A stretch of 64,000 nt of DNA from Paenibacillus sp. W2I17 (GTDB lineage: Bacteria > Bacillota > Bacilli > Paenibacillales > Paenibacillaceae), in contig NZ_JAUSXM010000001.1 of NCBI RefSeq assembly GCF_030815985.1, positions 6,448,001-6,512,000 of the forward strand, read 5' to 3'. The notes beneath the pieces are model-generated. The model worked only from the letters and a program-made list of their open reading frames with translations, was not told where the DNA came from and searched no databases. Position 1 is the first letter of the stretch; the number at the start of each line of letters is the position of its first letter. Below, one piece after another: positions 21,205-31,192 of the stretch. A program made the translations under genes and the position numbers.

Positions 21205-21272
21205 TGAATAAAAACCGTTTGCTTCACTCACCCGTCTTATACCACAGAAAGAGAGAGAAGGAGGGATGCGGG

Positions 21273-21821
21273 GTGGAAACAAAAGCAGAGATGAACCAGA
21301 GGATCTATGTACAGACCGAAGACGAGACGGAATTTGTGCAATCCATTATGGAACATCAAGATACGCTCATTTCTATTGCCTACAGTTATCTGCGTAACCG
21401 GCAAGATGCGCTGGAAGCTGTGCAGGAGATGACGTGCCGGGCTTGGATCAAACGTCGTACGCTGAATAATGAGAAGGCGTTCAAGTCGTGGATCATTCGG
21501 ATTCTGATCTATGTCTGCATCGATGAACAGAGGCGCCGCAAGCGGGCAACACCTCTGGCGAAGGAGGATCTGGAGGACAGCATTCCGGCGTCTTGGATGA
21601 TTAGCGTTGATGATAATCGAATTGCTATGGAATCTCTTTTGCAAAAGGTGAAACCAAAATATCGCCATGTATTATTGCTGAAATATTATAACGACATGAC
21701 ACTGACGGATATTGCCTCGATCCTCGGCAAACCGGAAGGGACGATCAAGACCTGGCAGCACAAGGGGCTCCAGCAGTTGCGCAAGTTGATGAGGAATAGG
21801 AGGGATTGGCATGACCACTAA
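21273..21821 (+). CDS. ECF-type RNA polymerase sigma factor
   Basis: The 182 residues have sigma region 2 (SIAYSYLRNRQDALEAVQEMTCRAW) and region 4 (LLLKYYNDMTLTDIASILGKPEGTIKTWQHKGLQQLRKLM), typical of the SigV/SigX group. GTG at 21273 sits 8 bases after AAGGAGG. A longer frame beginning at 21201 overlaps the previous gene and lacks a ribosome site. It overlaps the anti-sigma gene by 11 bases, so translation is coupled. It should direct polymerase to stress or envelope promoters when released. Confidence 0.9.
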   Translation: METKAEMNQRIYVQTEDETEFVQSIMEHQDTLISIAYSYLRNRQDALEAVQEMTCRAWIKRRTLNNEKAFKSWIIRILIYVCIDEQRRRKRATPLAKEDLEDSIPASWMISVDDNRIAMESLLQKVKPKYRHVLLLKYYNDMTLTDIASILGKPEGTIKTWQHKGLQQLRKLMRNRRDWHDH

Positions 21822-22953
21822 CCCGGAGGAGAAAGCACTTCTTGCAGACGCATATCAGGTGAAAAGAGAGAAGCAGCACTGGAATCCGGCGGACACGACT
21901 GTTGCAATTCAACGCGGTCTCGCAAAGGGCAGAATAAAACGATCAGGTAGGACCTTTCGTATCAAATGGATCACGGCAGTGCTAGTCACGGTTCTGGCTG
22001 CGGGTTGGTTTCTTATAGGCCCGCTTGGAAACTATGGGCAGCAACCGGCAACATATACTGAGCCTGTGACCCATTGGGGAGTACTAGAGCCCTTTCGTGA
22101 CCTGTTAACTTCGGATATGGACCGTGCAACGATTACTTCAACGCTCAATTATGGTTATGTGCAACTCGTGGATCGGACGGTTACATCAGGAATATATCAG
22201 TTTACCGTGAACGCGGTTATGGCGGATGAGAACAGGATAACCGTATTGTATACCGCTAGAACGGATGCTTCGCAAGAGATGTATTCGACGGTTAATATGA
22301 AGATGACGGATGCTTCCACAGGGGACTTACTTGGCAATGGCAGTGCAGGAGGTATACATTTTTCGAAGGATAAGCATACCATTTATGGCCGGAATACAAT
22401 TGAGCGTAATCGAAATAAACCGCTGCCTGAGCAAGTGAATCTTCAGTTCCAGCTGTCTTCAGTTGTACCAGATGTGGTGGATTATACAGGCAACGGGGAG
22501 AAGGAACGAAAATATCAATTCTCCAAAAAAATGAATGTTTCTTTCCCTCTGGATCCCAAGTTTTCTATCCCCAAAACGGAAGTCATTAACGTTAATCGGA
22601 CTTTTACTCTTGGAGGGTATGAGGTCTTTTTGTCGGAGGTGGAGGTGTCTCCGTTGGTAACTCGGGTCAAATTTGTCCATGCACCTGATCAAGAAATTGA
22701 TTACAAAACGAAGTTGTCGCTCAACGAGATTGTTCGGCCTATCGAGATCATTTCGACCTCCCGTAATGGGAAGCAGACCAAGTTATCCATGGTAGGTGGA
22801 AGCGGATCGGAAGATGGAATGATGTATTCTTTCAGTAGCAATCTGTTGGACCATCCGGAGTCCATGGTGTTAAAACTTAGTGGTAAACCAGATAAGGTCT
22901 ATGATGATTTGCAGGAAGCCAAGAATGATGAACTGGAAATCAAAATCAAATAA
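21811..22953 (+). CDS. membrane-bound anti-sigma factor (DUF4179-like)
   Basis: The 380 residues comprise a cytoplasmic N terminus of about 50 residues (HWNPADTTVAIQRGLAKGRIKR), one membrane helix (KWITAVLVTVLAAGWFLIG) and a large outside domain resembling the DUF4179/DUF5643 proteins paired with ECF sigma factors in Paenibacillus and Bacillus. Its AGGAGGG ribosome site lies inside the sigma gene. It probably sequesters that sigma factor until an envelope signal is sensed. No zinc-binding anti-sigma motif is seen. Confidence 0.82.
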   Translation: MTTNPEEKALLADAYQVKREKQHWNPADTTVAIQRGLAKGRIKRSGRTFRIKWITAVLVTVLAAGWFLIGPLGNYGQQPATYTEPVTHWGVLEPFRDLLTSDMDRATITSTLNYGYVQLVDRTVTSGIYQFTVNAVMADENRITVLYTARTDASQEMYSTVNMKMTDASTGDLLGNGSAGGIHFSKDKHTIYGRNTIERNRNKPLPEQVNLQFQLSSVVPDVVDYTGNGEKERKYQFSKKMNVSFPLDPKFSIPKTEVINVNRTFTLGGYEVFLSEVEVSPLVTRVKFVHAPDQEIDYKTKLSLNEIVRPIEIISTSRNGKQTKLSMVGGSGSEDGMMYSFSSNLLDHPESMVLKLSGKPDKVYDDLQEAKNDELEIKIK

Positions 22954-23010
22954 GATGAACTAACTGGCAATACTCTTATTCAGATTAGGTGGATGTTAGT
23001 GAAAGCAGAG

Positions 23011-23056
23011 AAGGGATGTCCCTCAAGGTCGTAAGCCTTGTGAGACATCCCTTTTT
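23011..23056. terminator. terminator between the anti-sigma gene and the convergent GH42 gene
   Basis: AAGGGATGTC and GACATCCCTT arms, extended by CAAGG/CCTTG, are followed by TTTTTA on the plus strand. The stem can work in both directions. Confidence 0.85.
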
Positions 23057-23076
23057 AAATATGAAAACGGCTGATC

Positions 23077-25062
23077 TTATACAGTTAAAATATCTACTCC
23101 CAGAGCTGGAAGAGTCAACTTCTGATCCAACCTCTCGCTGGTCAACAAGCTGCGATAAGGAACGTCCAGCGTAATCTCTCGTTGCTCATTCGTCAAATTG
23201 ATCAGGAATAGAAAGTCTTGCTCCCCCTTCGTTCGAATCGACAGCTCAACACCTTCCGGCAGCCGGATCTTGGGCGCTAATTCCTTTTCCTTCAATATGT
23301 CTTCAAACAGCTGATAGAAATACGATGGTTCCGGCCAAGTGCCGACATAATACACTTCACCTTCACCAAACTTATTGACAGTAACCGCCGGTACACCTTC
23401 GTAAAAGTCGTTGTCATACCAGGCGATCGGCTCTGCGCCTCGCAGTTCCAGTAAATCGCACCATTGCTTCGCAGCGAATGTCTTACCCTCCGCGTTCGTT
23501 ATCCGATGCTCACTGCTGCCGATGGCATCATATTCACTTACGACAACCCCCGCCGCTTCCGCCAGTAGCCCCGGCAGAGGCAGCATTTCACATACATTCC
23601 TCATGTTCTTCACGCCAGTCCGATTGGTGAGGACAACCGTCCCTCCTTTAGCTGCGAATCGCTCCAGTCGCTGTGCTACTTCTTCACTTAACAGGAAGAG
23701 AGAAGGGACAATGACCAGCTTGTACCCGTCGAGCTCCTCGGTCCAATTGATAACGTCTGTACCAACACCCATTTTCAGAAATGCATTATGCATAGAGGAC
23801 AAGTTGTCTATATAGTGCATTCCTCCTTCCGCCTGCGGCTGAAGGGAAAGTGCCGTATGCTGATCATGCGAATGTAGAATCGCAACCTGGGTGACAATGG
23901 TCGAGTCGGCCAGCAGTTCTCCTAACTGGTTCACCTCGCGAGTAAGCTCTGCAAACTCCCTGAACCTGCGTCCAGGAACGTTACTGTGGTCGATCAGCCC
24001 ATGCCAGAACTGTTCCGCTCCCACGGTAGCACTCCGCCAGCGGAAATGGACGACCATATCCGCACCGCGGGCGATTGTCTGCCAAGAGCGAGCTCGGATC
24101 AGTCCAGGATACGGGGTGCGCTGAATCGGCATCCAGGCACCCTGTGCTCCGCTGAGCTGTTCCATTACCCAGAAATTCCGGCGTTTGATACCGCGAACCA
24201 AGTCCAGCGTAAGCGCTCCGTTCCTCGGAAACCTATCGCCATAATCGCGATACAGCTCATTCGGATAATAATCAACAGAGACGAAGTCCAATTCGTTGTG
24301 CATATCATAATAGTCCAGGCTATTCGGATACTGCCACATGTTATGCGTCACAAATTGGCCTGGACAGTTACGGCGTAAAATCTCAAGCTGCCATCCCAGC
24401 AGATAGCCTACGCTGTCAGAACAAAACCGCTTGTACTCCAGAAGATAGGAAGGATTCATCGGTTTGCTGGGACCGAGTGGTGTTGTTACCTCAGCCCAGC
24501 TGCTGTACTCACCACTCCAGACGACCGTACCCCATTCCCGGTTCAACTCCTCCAGATTGGAATAACGCTTTTGTAGCCAAGCGACAAATGCACGATTACA
24601 TGTATCACAATGGCACTCCTGGTAGTGCATCTCGTTATCGATTTGCCAGCCAATAACGGCGGGATGCTTACCATAGCGCTGTGATATCGCTTCCACAAAT
24701 TTGGAGCCCAGCATTCTCAAGGAAGGGCTGTTGTTGCAGCGATGTCCACGCACACCTGGCCGAATGATGTGGCGTTGTTCATCCATAGGCAGTACATCCG
24801 GATAACGGGTCGTCATCCAGTTTGGCGGGGTATTGGTTGGGGTGCATAACACAATTTCCATGCCGCGCGAAGCGAAGACTTCTATAGCCGCATCCAGCCA
24901 TTCAAACTGATAATTACCCTCAGTCGGTTCCATTCGGCTCCAGGCGAACTCTGCCATTCGCACAACAGCAACCCCCGTCTGTTGCATAAGTATGGCATCT
25001 TTCTCCCATAACTCCGGGGTCCATTGCTCTGGATAATAATCAATTCCGATCTTAATTGTCAT
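23077..25062 (-). CDS. beta-galactosidase, GH42 family
   Basis: A cytoplasmic enzyme of 661 residues hydrolysing beta-galactosides, probably pectic or galactan oligosaccharides given the nearby pectate lyase. Acid/base Glu144 is in WQIDNEM and nucleophile Glu301 in FWVMEQLSG. The zinc-binding cysteines of GH42 appear at 109, 150, 152 and 155 (ECHCDTC). The trimerisation (GATase-like) and C-terminal domains are present. ATG at 25062 follows AAGGAGATCACAGG. It diverges from an AraC regulator that is its likely activator. No signal peptide. Confidence 0.94.
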   Translation of the reverse strand: MTIKIGIDYYPEQWTPELWEKDAILMQQTGVAVVRMAEFAWSRMEPTEGNYQFEWLDAAIEVFASRGMEIVLCTPTNTPPNWMTTRYPDVLPMDEQRHIIRPGVRGHRCNNSPSLRMLGSKFVEAISQRYGKHPAVIGWQIDNEMHYQECHCDTCNRAFVAWLQKRYSNLEELNREWGTVVWSGEYSSWAEVTTPLGPSKPMNPSYLLEYKRFCSDSVGYLLGWQLEILRRNCPGQFVTHNMWQYPNSLDYYDMHNELDFVSVDYYPNELYRDYGDRFPRNGALTLDLVRGIKRRNFWVMEQLSGAQGAWMPIQRTPYPGLIRARSWQTIARGADMVVHFRWRSATVGAEQFWHGLIDHSNVPGRRFREFAELTREVNQLGELLADSTIVTQVAILHSHDQHTALSLQPQAEGGMHYIDNLSSMHNAFLKMGVGTDVINWTEELDGYKLVIVPSLFLLSEEVAQRLERFAAKGGTVVLTNRTGVKNMRNVCEMLPLPGLLAEAAGVVVSEYDAIGSSEHRITNAEGKTFAAKQWCDLLELRGAEPIAWYDNDFYEGVPAVTVNKFGEGEVYYVGTWPEPSYFYQLFEDILKEKELAPKIRLPEGVELSIRTKGEQDFLFLINLTNEQREITLDVPYRSLLTSERLDQKLTLPALGVDILTV

Positions 25063-25090
25063 CCTGTGATCTCCTTTATTTATCAATATA

Positions 25091-25152
25091 TTGCGATTAT
25101 ATGTTATATTAATTCGAGTGAATATCTTAAATAATTAATGCGATATAACAAT
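25091..25152. promoter_or_regulatory. AT-rich divergent control region with repeated TGCGAT motif
   Basis: Between the GH42 and AraC genes the motif TTGCGATTATA (25091) recurs in the same orientation as ATGCGATATAA (25139), 48 bases apart. AraC proteins often bind such direct repeats. The assignment is inference. Confidence 0.35.
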
Positions 25153-25176
25153 ATTAAGATCAGGAGAGTTAATCGT

Positions 25177-26019
25177 ATGCCTCATCCCAATCGTAATTTT
25201 CCGGTATTATCTGCCCGAGACAAATTGCTCCCTTTTTATTTGCTTGGCATCGGTCTGCATCATGAACAGGAGCATATCCGCCGAGACCAAGGCATTGAGG
25301 ATTATCAGTGGATACAATGCCGCAGCGGTGTGGGTAAGCTCAAGCTAAGTGAAACGGAACATATCGTCAAGCCAGGTATGGGCATGCTGTTATTCCCTGG
25401 ACAGAAGCACGAATACTATGCGCTATCCGACAGTTGGGAAGTCGACTGGATCATTTTCGATGGCAACGGGTTAGCAAGCTTGTTTGAAACCGTTGGCATT
25501 GTCGACACATGCGTATACACGCTTGCACAGCCTGAATACCTTCTATCCCGAATGCGGGAGCTGCTGCAAGCTGCCTTAACACCACAAGAGCAGACATTAA
25601 GCAATTACGCCTGCTCCGCTGTCCTCTATACCTTATTGACAGAGATTATTCAACGCGTATCTGTCGAGGGCAGCGATACCGTCGGGCAGCAGTATGAGCG
25701 AATAAAGCCGGTTCTGGACTATATTGAACAGCATTATGCTGAAGAGATTACTTTGCCAACGCTGGCTGGATTGATCTGTGTCACACCAGAATATTTCTGT
25801 CATTTGTTTAAGAAGACGACAGGTATTCGTCCCATCAGCTATGTTAATCAGGTAAGAGTCAACAAGAGCAAGGAACTGCTGCTCGATAATGTGCAGCACG
25901 GGATGGAGGATATTGCTCGTCAAGTCGGCTTCGAATCTACCAGCTATTATGGAGCCATCTTCAAGAAGCTGGAACGAATCACACCTGGCGCCTTCCGCCG
26001 TAGTTATCAGAAGTCATAA
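25177..26019 (+). CDS. AraC family transcriptional regulator
   Basis: The 280 residues have an AraC_binding cupin-like N terminus (HHEQEHIRRDQGIEDYQWIQCRSGVGKLKL, followed by MGMLLFPGQKHEY). Two helix-turn-helix motifs lie at the C terminus (ITLPTLAGLICVTPEYFCHLFKKTTGIRPISYVNQVRV and MEDIARQVGFESTSYYGAIFKKLERITPGAFRRS). ATG at 25177 follows AGGAGAG; upstream ATG 25138 has no ribosome site. It is divergent from the GH42 gene and probably senses a galactoside. Confidence 0.9.
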   Translation: MPHPNRNFPVLSARDKLLPFYLLGIGLHHEQEHIRRDQGIEDYQWIQCRSGVGKLKLSETEHIVKPGMGMLLFPGQKHEYYALSDSWEVDWIIFDGNGLASLFETVGIVDTCVYTLAQPEYLLSRMRELLQAALTPQEQTLSNYACSAVLYTLLTEIIQRVSVEGSDTVGQQYERIKPVLDYIEQHYAEEITLPTLAGLICVTPEYFCHLFKKTTGIRPISYVNQVRVNKSKELLLDNVQHGMEDIARQVGFESTSYYGAIFKKLERITPGAFRRSYQKS

Positions 26020-26063
26020 CATATTGTTATCCGCAAGCGAATGGTTTTTCTTCAGAGGCCTTA

Positions 26064-26091
26064 GGAACTGATCCGAGGGCGGATCAGTTCC
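26064..26091. repeat. perfect hairpin downstream of the AraC gene
   Basis: GGAACTGATCCG and CGGATCAGTTCC flank a 4-base centre. There is no T run after it, so termination here would need help; it may be an mRNA-stabilising hairpin or a pair with the next stem. Confidence 0.5.
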
Positions 26092-26115
26092 AAGTTGGAT
26101 CACATAGTACTCGTT

Positions 26116-26146
26116 AATCGAGCCGCTAATTAGCAGCTCGATTTTG
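26116..26146 (+). terminator. probable terminator of the AraC gene
   Basis: ATCGAGC and GCTCGAT arms with an inner GCTAATTAGC palindrome are followed by TTTTG. It is the first T-tailed stem after the gene. The remaining sequence to 26309 is AT-rich and holds the lyase promoter, which I could not place confidently. Confidence 0.55.
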
Positions 26147-26309
26147 TGTGAACGAATGGCCTGGTTTTACGATTTTTCACTATATCTGATCTGCTGTTGC
26201 ATAAAAATGATAATTGTTGTCTTTTTGCAATTTTTGTATTGTCACAGCCAAAGTTACACGATATAATCGAGTTGCCTTAGAGGATAATATTATAAAGGAT
26301 GGTGAAATT

Positions 26310-27353
26310 TTGAAGAAATTTTCGATGCTTTTACTCGCTGTAACTCTATTGTTGTTAACTGTCTCCACAGCCCCGTCTACATATGGTGCGGCCAGTTATC
26401 CAAACACAGGTACGAATGGGTTGACTGGTTTTGCAGGCAGTGCCAAGAATGAAAATGGTGTCTCCAAGTCAGCTACGACAGGTGGCAAGAACGGTCAGGT
26501 GGTTTACGTTAGTAATCTCAATGACTTGAGAACACATATGGCGGGCTCTACAGCCAAGATTGTCGTCGTTGAACAGAATATTTCTTCCTCCACGCTGCAA
26601 AAGGTTGAATTCGGAGCGAACAAGACACTTGTAGGTTCCTTTGGCAAACATACATTAACGAATATTCATTTCAGATCCACAAGCAGTTCAAGCAATGTGA
26701 TTTTTCAGAATCTGACTTTTGAACACGCTTCCAATATTAATGCCAATGATGATATCCAGATGTATATCACTTCAGGCTCCAATTACTGGATTGATCATGT
26801 GACTTTTGCTGGTCACAGCTACAGCTCTGGCGGTAGTGATCTGGACAAACTTCTGTATATTGGTGATCGCGCCGACTATATTACGATTAGCAATTCCAAA
26901 TTTGCGAACCATAAGTATGGCGTCATCCTCGGTCATCCGAATGATGGTAACAGCAGTTACAATGGAGTACCTCATGTGACGATGTCCAATAATTACTTCG
27001 AAAATTTATATGTACGTGGTCCTGGACTTTTAAGATATGGTTACTTCCATCTCAAAAACAACTATGCAAACAACTTTAATCAGGCCATCACAATTGGTGA
27101 AAAAGCACGGATTTATTCTGAAAACAACTACTTTGGTGCTGGCGCCGAAAAGGGTGGCATCTTGGATGACAAAGGAAAAGGTGAGTTTACAGATACGGGA
27201 AGTACACCAGCGCTTAATAGTCCGACTTCTCCTAAAACGAACTGGAGACCAAGCTTCAATTACAGTTATCAGGTAGAGAGTGCCAGCTACGCGCGTGAAT
27301 TCGTCACCAAGTATGCAGGTTCCTCCAATACGACACTTGTATTCGGAAAGTAA
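26310..27353 (+). CDS. secreted pectate lyase, PL1 family
   Basis: The 347-residue protein begins with a signal peptide ([26 protein letters not shown], then AASY as cleavage region). PL1 beta-helix motifs follow: [40 protein letters not shown], and [18 protein letters not shown] where Arg-x-Pro-x-x-x-Arg replaces the usual catalytic Arg cluster. The enzyme would cleave de-esterified pectin by beta-elimination outside the cell. TTG at 26310 lies after AAAGGATGG; the earlier ATG frame at 26214 lacks a site and would spoil the signal peptide. Confidence 0.9.
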   Translation: MKKFSMLLLAVTLLLLTVSTAPSTYGAASYPNTGTNGLTGFAGSAKNENGVSKSATTGGKNGQVVYVSNLNDLRTHMAGSTAKIVVVEQNISSSTLQKVEFGANKTLVGSFGKHTLTNIHFRSTSSSSNVIFQNLTFEHASNINANDDIQMYITSGSNYWIDHVTFAGHSYSSGGSDLDKLLYIGDRADYITISNSKFANHKYGVILGHPNDGNSSYNGVPHVTMSNNYFENLYVRGPGLLRYGYFHLKNNYANNFNQAITIGEKARIYSENNYFGAGAEKGGILDDKGKGEFTDTGSTPALNSPTSPKTNWRPSFNYSYQVESASYAREFVTKYAGSSNTTLVFGK

Positions 27354-27383
27354 GAGCTGCTGCACATCCTTTCACGACCCAAA

Positions 27384-27426
27384 AGGCCTGTCTTGTACGC
27401 CATAACGTATAAGACAGACCTTTTTT
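27384..27426 (+). terminator. terminator after pectate lyase
   Basis: AGGCCTGTCTT pairs with AAGACAGACCT, with an inner TACG/CGTA pair, followed by TTTTTTG. Confidence 0.85.
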
Positions 27427-27654
27427 GTTTATAAAATGATATGCTTACATATCATTTTACATTTCATATTCATTTTAAATGTTGAATACCGATATACATA
27501 AAGTAGCGCTGGTTTCATACTTATGAAGTTAATATGTACTATGCTAAGGCGCTGCGTATTTGCGATTTGCACATAAGCAGGACCAAAGACTAATAGATGT
27601 AGTACAGAAAGGCCTACAACTCACATTTAACCTACTTAAAAGGACGGGGTATGC
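27427..27654 (+). promoter_or_regulatory. AT-rich leader before the chemoreceptor gene
   Basis: The stretch contains a perfect hairpin at 27433-27458 (AAAATGATATG, CTTA loop, CATATCATTTT). A sigma-D-like -10, ACCGATAT, occurs near 27487, but with a poor -35, so a motility promoter is only suggested. No known riboswitch fold was recognised in the remaining ~160 bases before the ribosome site AAAAGGACGGGG. Confidence 0.3.
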
Positions 27655-29133
27655 ATGGATCGTATGGACGAAATTATTTGGAAAAGGAACAAATTAATCG
27701 GTATCATTTTGTGGATTATTATTGCCATTGGTATGGGTCTGGCCTTTACGATGCCGAAGTTACTTGTGTCCAATGGAGTAGCTCTGATCTTTGTAGTTTG
27801 GATTACATACGCTAATGCGAAAAAGAAACATATTCATCTCATTCCATGGCTGATTACCGTATTACTAACAATATGTGGAGTCTATGTCGGTTGGGGAACG
27901 GTCAATTTTGCGTTAAGTTTGGTCATAACCGCAGTTCTTCTGTTATTTCCTAACAAGAAATTTTTTGTGGTTGGATTTTCGGTATTATTAGTCAACAGTG
28001 TTCTTCAATTATTTGTTATGAATACCGTTGACTCCGTTGAGCTAATAGGTAATATCGTTAATGTGGGACTATTCGCTCTCACGGGAGCCATTCTGATGCT
28101 AGTCTCTCAGCTGAATCAAAGGCTCTTCCATGAAAGTGAAGTACGCCAGAATGAGGTGGAGCATTCTAAGCAAAGAGTGGAAACCATGCTGGAGCGTGTG
28201 AAGGAATCGGTCGAAGGTTTATCACGTTATACGGATCAATTGAAGCAAAAAGTGAATGCGACTGGCTCCATTACCAATGAGGTGACGCTTGGGTTCAGTG
28301 AGGTTGCAAAAGGTGTTGAGTTCCAGGCGACCAGTGTAGCCGAGATTTCGGAATCCTTGTCTGTATCGGATCAGCATATCAAGGACGTTGCTTCGTATTC
28401 CCAGCAGATGAAAGAGTTGTCCGCAAGTATGGCAACGAGCACGCGAACTGGAAGCACACAGATGGACCAGCTAAACATCCAGATGCAAGATCTATATGGA
28501 ACGATCAATACAACTGCAAATGATATGCGAAAGTTCAATGAGGAAAGTGAATCCATGACGCTTATGCTGAACAGCATAGCGGATATTGCGAGTCAGACCA
28601 ACCTGCTCGCACTTAATGCAGCCATTGAAGCCGCTCGTGCGGGTGAGCATGGACGCGGGTTTGCTGTTGTATCAGAGGAAGTTCGCAAGTTGGCAGAGAA
28701 CTCGGGTCAGTCCGCAAGTGATATTGCAACCATCCTGTCTCGATTAAAAGGACAGACGCAGGCACTGACGGATCGATTCGAACGCATTCGTCTTTCGTTA
28801 CAACAAGGAAGAGATAGCGTGCATACGGCAGAGGAAGTATTCCGTACGATCAACAGCAACTCTCAGCATGTGTTAAATCAAGCGACAGATATAGAGACTA
28901 GTTCGGCGACCATGAAGGAATCTTCCACCAGAGTTGTGAATGAGGTTTCCGAGATTTCGAGTGTGACTGAGCAATCCAGTGCAGCGACAGAAGAGATTCT
29001 GGCGAGCATGGAAGAACAACGTAACCTGACACAGAAGATGGTAGAAAGCTTTGGAGAATTGGAGCAACTGATTGTGAACCTGAATGAATTGGTCTCGGAT
29101 CATCAGGCTTCTTCCGTTGTGAACAAACTTTAA
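27655..29133 (+). CDS. methyl-accepting chemotaxis protein
   Basis: The 492 residues have about six N-terminal membrane helices (15-180) with little outside domain, so it probably senses membrane, internal or energy cues. A coiled-coil signalling domain follows, with the invariant hairpin [49 protein letters not shown] region is not obvious. The ATG follows AAAAGGACGGGG. It is monocistronic, ending in a terminator at 29148. Its ligand cannot be predicted. Confidence 0.92.
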   Translation: MDRMDEIIWKRNKLIGIILWIIIAIGMGLAFTMPKLLVSNGVALIFVVWITYANAKKKHIHLIPWLITVLLTICGVYVGWGTVNFALSLVITAVLLLFPNKKFFVVGFSVLLVNSVLQLFVMNTVDSVELIGNIVNVGLFALTGAILMLVSQLNQRLFHESEVRQNEVEHSKQRVETMLERVKESVEGLSRYTDQLKQKVNATGSITNEVTLGFSEVAKGVEFQATSVAEISESLSVSDQHIKDVASYSQQMKELSASMATSTRTGSTQMDQLNIQMQDLYGTINTTANDMRKFNEESESMTLMLNSIADIASQTNLLALNAAIEAARAGEHGRGFAVVSEEVRKLAENSGQSASDIATILSRLKGQTQALTDRFERIRLSLQQGRDSVHTAEEVFRTINSNSQHVLNQATDIETSSATMKESSTRVVNEVSEISSVTEQSSAATEEILASMEEQRNLTQKMVESFGELEQLIVNLNELVSDHQASSVVNKL

Positions 29134-29147
29134 TATTAATAGTTGAG

Positions 29148-29189
29148 AGCCTGTCGGTGCGTATTTAGCGTACTGGACGGGCTTTTTTT
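29148..29189 (+). terminator. terminator after the chemoreceptor
   Basis: AGCCTGTC pairs with GACGGGCT around an 18-base loop containing an internal stem, followed by TTTTTTT. Confidence 0.8.
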
Positions 29190-29317
29190 CATGTGCCAAA
29201 CAGCTTGATGCCGACATTTTTTTCCTATACAGTGTGATGTGTAGAGTATGAAGAGAGTAGAACTAACAATGTAAATGGTAGTTAAAGGAAGATGTTACCT
29301 CATGGGGGAGTAAAAGG

Positions 29318-30541
29318 TTGAAGAATAAAGGGATGAAAGACAGCTCGGCCTACGATGACCGTACATATGAGCATAGGAATGATATTCGAGCTGCACGCGT
29401 ACGTTTTTATGATCAGCAATCGTTCAAAGACATGGACTGGCCCGATACGGAGGATGGAAGATATGCCAGAGCCTATCTGAAACCTATGATGCTGGACGAG
29501 ACCCAAAGCTTTATGTCCAACGTGGAAACGACATTGTTGCTCGCCCGAATTGATGATCTCGTTATTCCGCTGACGGTGAATGATACAGAGTATGATAATG
29601 CTTACGTTTGTTCGCCATATACGCATTATGTGAGTTACGCCAAGCAGGAATTGACCATGTTGCAGAAGCCTGTGTTGGAAAAAGGTCTTTCTGTGCTGCT
29701 CAGTCTAATAGGTTGGGGAATGAAGCAATCACAGATCAACAAAGTTGTGCATGTGAACAACTGGCTGTTCTCCACCAATCTGTACCCAGCCATGTCCGGT
29801 GAACAGGCGGAATGTTTGCTTGCAACGGTACAAGAGCGATACCCTGAACATGTCATTGTGTTTCGCTCCTTGTGTCCGGGACTTCATCCCGATCTGACGG
29901 CGAGGCTAACGGAAGTGGGGTGTCGACTAATTCCGAGCCGACAAATCTACCTGTACAGAGCGCATGATCCGAATTTTGGCAACTCGAAATCACGCTGGCT
30001 GTTGAAGCGGGATTACGAATTATTGGGCAAGCATGGATACGAATTCGTCTCCGAAGCAGATATGACGGATGCAGATATTCCGCGAATTGTGGAATTGTAC
30101 AAGCTGTTATACCTTGAAAAGTACTCCTATCACAATCCGCAATTTACCGAGCGGTTCATTGCTGCTGCGATGGCATCAGGAACACTCAGACTCTATGGAC
30201 TGCGAAAGGAAGGGCGCCTGGACGCGGTGATGGGTTATTTCTGCCGAAATGGAATCATGACAACCCCGCTGTTTGGTTACGATACGGCGGTGTCTCAGTC
30301 CGTCGGACTATACCGCATGTTATCGGCATGCCTGATCGGACAGGCTCGCGAGAACGGCCATCTGTTACATGAGAGCGCCGGGGCTGCGCAGTTCAAGCGC
30401 AATCGCGGTGCGGTGGCGGATTTTGAGTATTCCGCCGTGTATGAGCGCCACCTTCCATGGGGCAGACGCTGGTGTTGGATGCTGCTTGATCGGTTGTTGA
30501 ATCGCGTAGGTGTGCCGCTGATGCGCCGCATGAAGCTGTAA
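29318..30541 (+). CDS. GNAT-fold acyltransferase-like protein
   Basis: The 407 residues show a C-terminal half (about 235-390) with GNAT-like features: DADIPRIVELYKLLYLEKYSYHNPQFTERF, then a beta-rich segment (LRLYGLRKEGRLDAVMGYF) and HLLHESAGAAQFKRNRGA. The N-terminal half (about 40-220) is an unrecognised extra domain, so the layout recalls two-domain peptidyl- or acyl-transferases. Start TTG at 29318 has GGGGGAG 7 bases upstream. It is alone on its strand. Substrate unknown. Confidence 0.6.
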   Translation: MKNKGMKDSSAYDDRTYEHRNDIRAARVRFYDQQSFKDMDWPDTEDGRYARAYLKPMMLDETQSFMSNVETTLLLARIDDLVIPLTVNDTEYDNAYVCSPYTHYVSYAKQELTMLQKPVLEKGLSVLLSLIGWGMKQSQINKVVHVNNWLFSTNLYPAMSGEQAECLLATVQERYPEHVIVFRSLCPGLHPDLTARLTEVGCRLIPSRQIYLYRAHDPNFGNSKSRWLLKRDYELLGKHGYEFVSEADMTDADIPRIVELYKLLYLEKYSYHNPQFTERFIAAAMASGTLRLYGLRKEGRLDAVMGYFCRNGIMTTPLFGYDTAVSQSVGLYRMLSACLIGQARENGHLLHESAGAAQFKRNRGAVADFEYSAVYERHLPWGRRWCWMLLDRLLNRVGVPLMRRMKL

Positions 30542-30662
30542 AACAGACACGATAATGTGCTCACGCTGCTCGATGCAGGTGTGAGCTTGCATCTGGTTTG
30601 ACTGCACACATGCACACACAACTGGTTATCGTGATAAGCACACTCATTTTACACTCGCCTAA

Positions 30663-31028
30663 TTAGACATGCTCTGCGAGTTGCACCTCGAAGCCATCTG
30701 GATCTGTAATGTAAATAAACCGCAGATGCGGATTGGGCTGGATGGGGCCGCGTACAATCGGAATATTCAGTTCTGCCAGTCGTTCCATGGCTTCATCCAG
30801 CGAGTTCACCTCATAGCCGATCGACACGCCGGCCTCTGGTTTAAGAATGGATTCACTGCCCTCAATCAGTTCCAGTTTGGTTTCATTCTCCATGCCCAGC
30901 ATGGCAATCTGCCGTCCACGGCTTTCGAATCTGCGCTGAATGGGAAGTCCAAGCATGTCGTGGTAGAACCCGAGTGAAGCTTCCAAATTACTGACCCTCA
31001 GCGTGATCCAATTTAATTTGATCAACAT
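30663..31028 (-). CDS. VOC family (glyoxalase/bleomycin-resistance fold) protein
   Basis: The 121 residues form one glyoxalase-fold unit pair: INWITLRV-like opening (LNWITLRVSNLEASLGFYHDMLGLP), then GVSIGYEVNSLDEAMERL and the end RFIYITDPDGFEVQLAEH. Metal ligands of the fold are plausible (Glu near the C terminus) but the reaction is unknown. AAAAGGAGAG precedes the ATG. It is single, converging on the GNAT-like gene. Confidence 0.85.
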   Translation of the reverse strand: MLIKLNWITLRVSNLEASLGFYHDMLGLPIQRRFESRGRQIAMLGMENETKLELIEGSESILKPEAGVSIGYEVNSLDEAMERLAELNIPIVRGPIQPNPHLRFIYITDPDGFEVQLAEHV

Positions 31029-31122
31029 GGGTGAATCTCTCCTTTTTCTTGCATGATATGTATTTTTGTTATGTTCATTATACGATAGGCGCTAGCAGGA
31101 ACCTACTCCTTAACAATAAACA

Positions 31123-31151
31123 GTAAAATAGCTGCCGAAATATTCGGCAGC
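31123..31151 (-). terminator. terminator after alkaline phosphatase
   Basis: GCTGCCGAA, a 3-base loop and TTCGGCAGC form a perfect 9-base stem. On the minus strand TATTTTACTG follows. Confidence 0.75.
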
Positions 31152-31192
31152 CAGATGGTGTAATTTCCTGTATTTCCAGCAGTTCTAACGAA

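Noticed and set aside
27433..27458. Perfect hairpin before the chemoreceptor considered as a c-di-GMP riboswitch or other aptamer
   Set aside because: Only a simple AT-rich stem. The conserved core of known c-di-GMP riboswitches is not present, and the hairpin could serve as extra termination for the lyase transcript.
30542..30662. Short repeats (GCTCAC ... GTGAGC and CACACA runs) between the GNAT-like and VOC genes considered as a mobile element end
   Set aside because: No transposase, target duplication or long terminal repeats; probably a weak bidirectional terminator.
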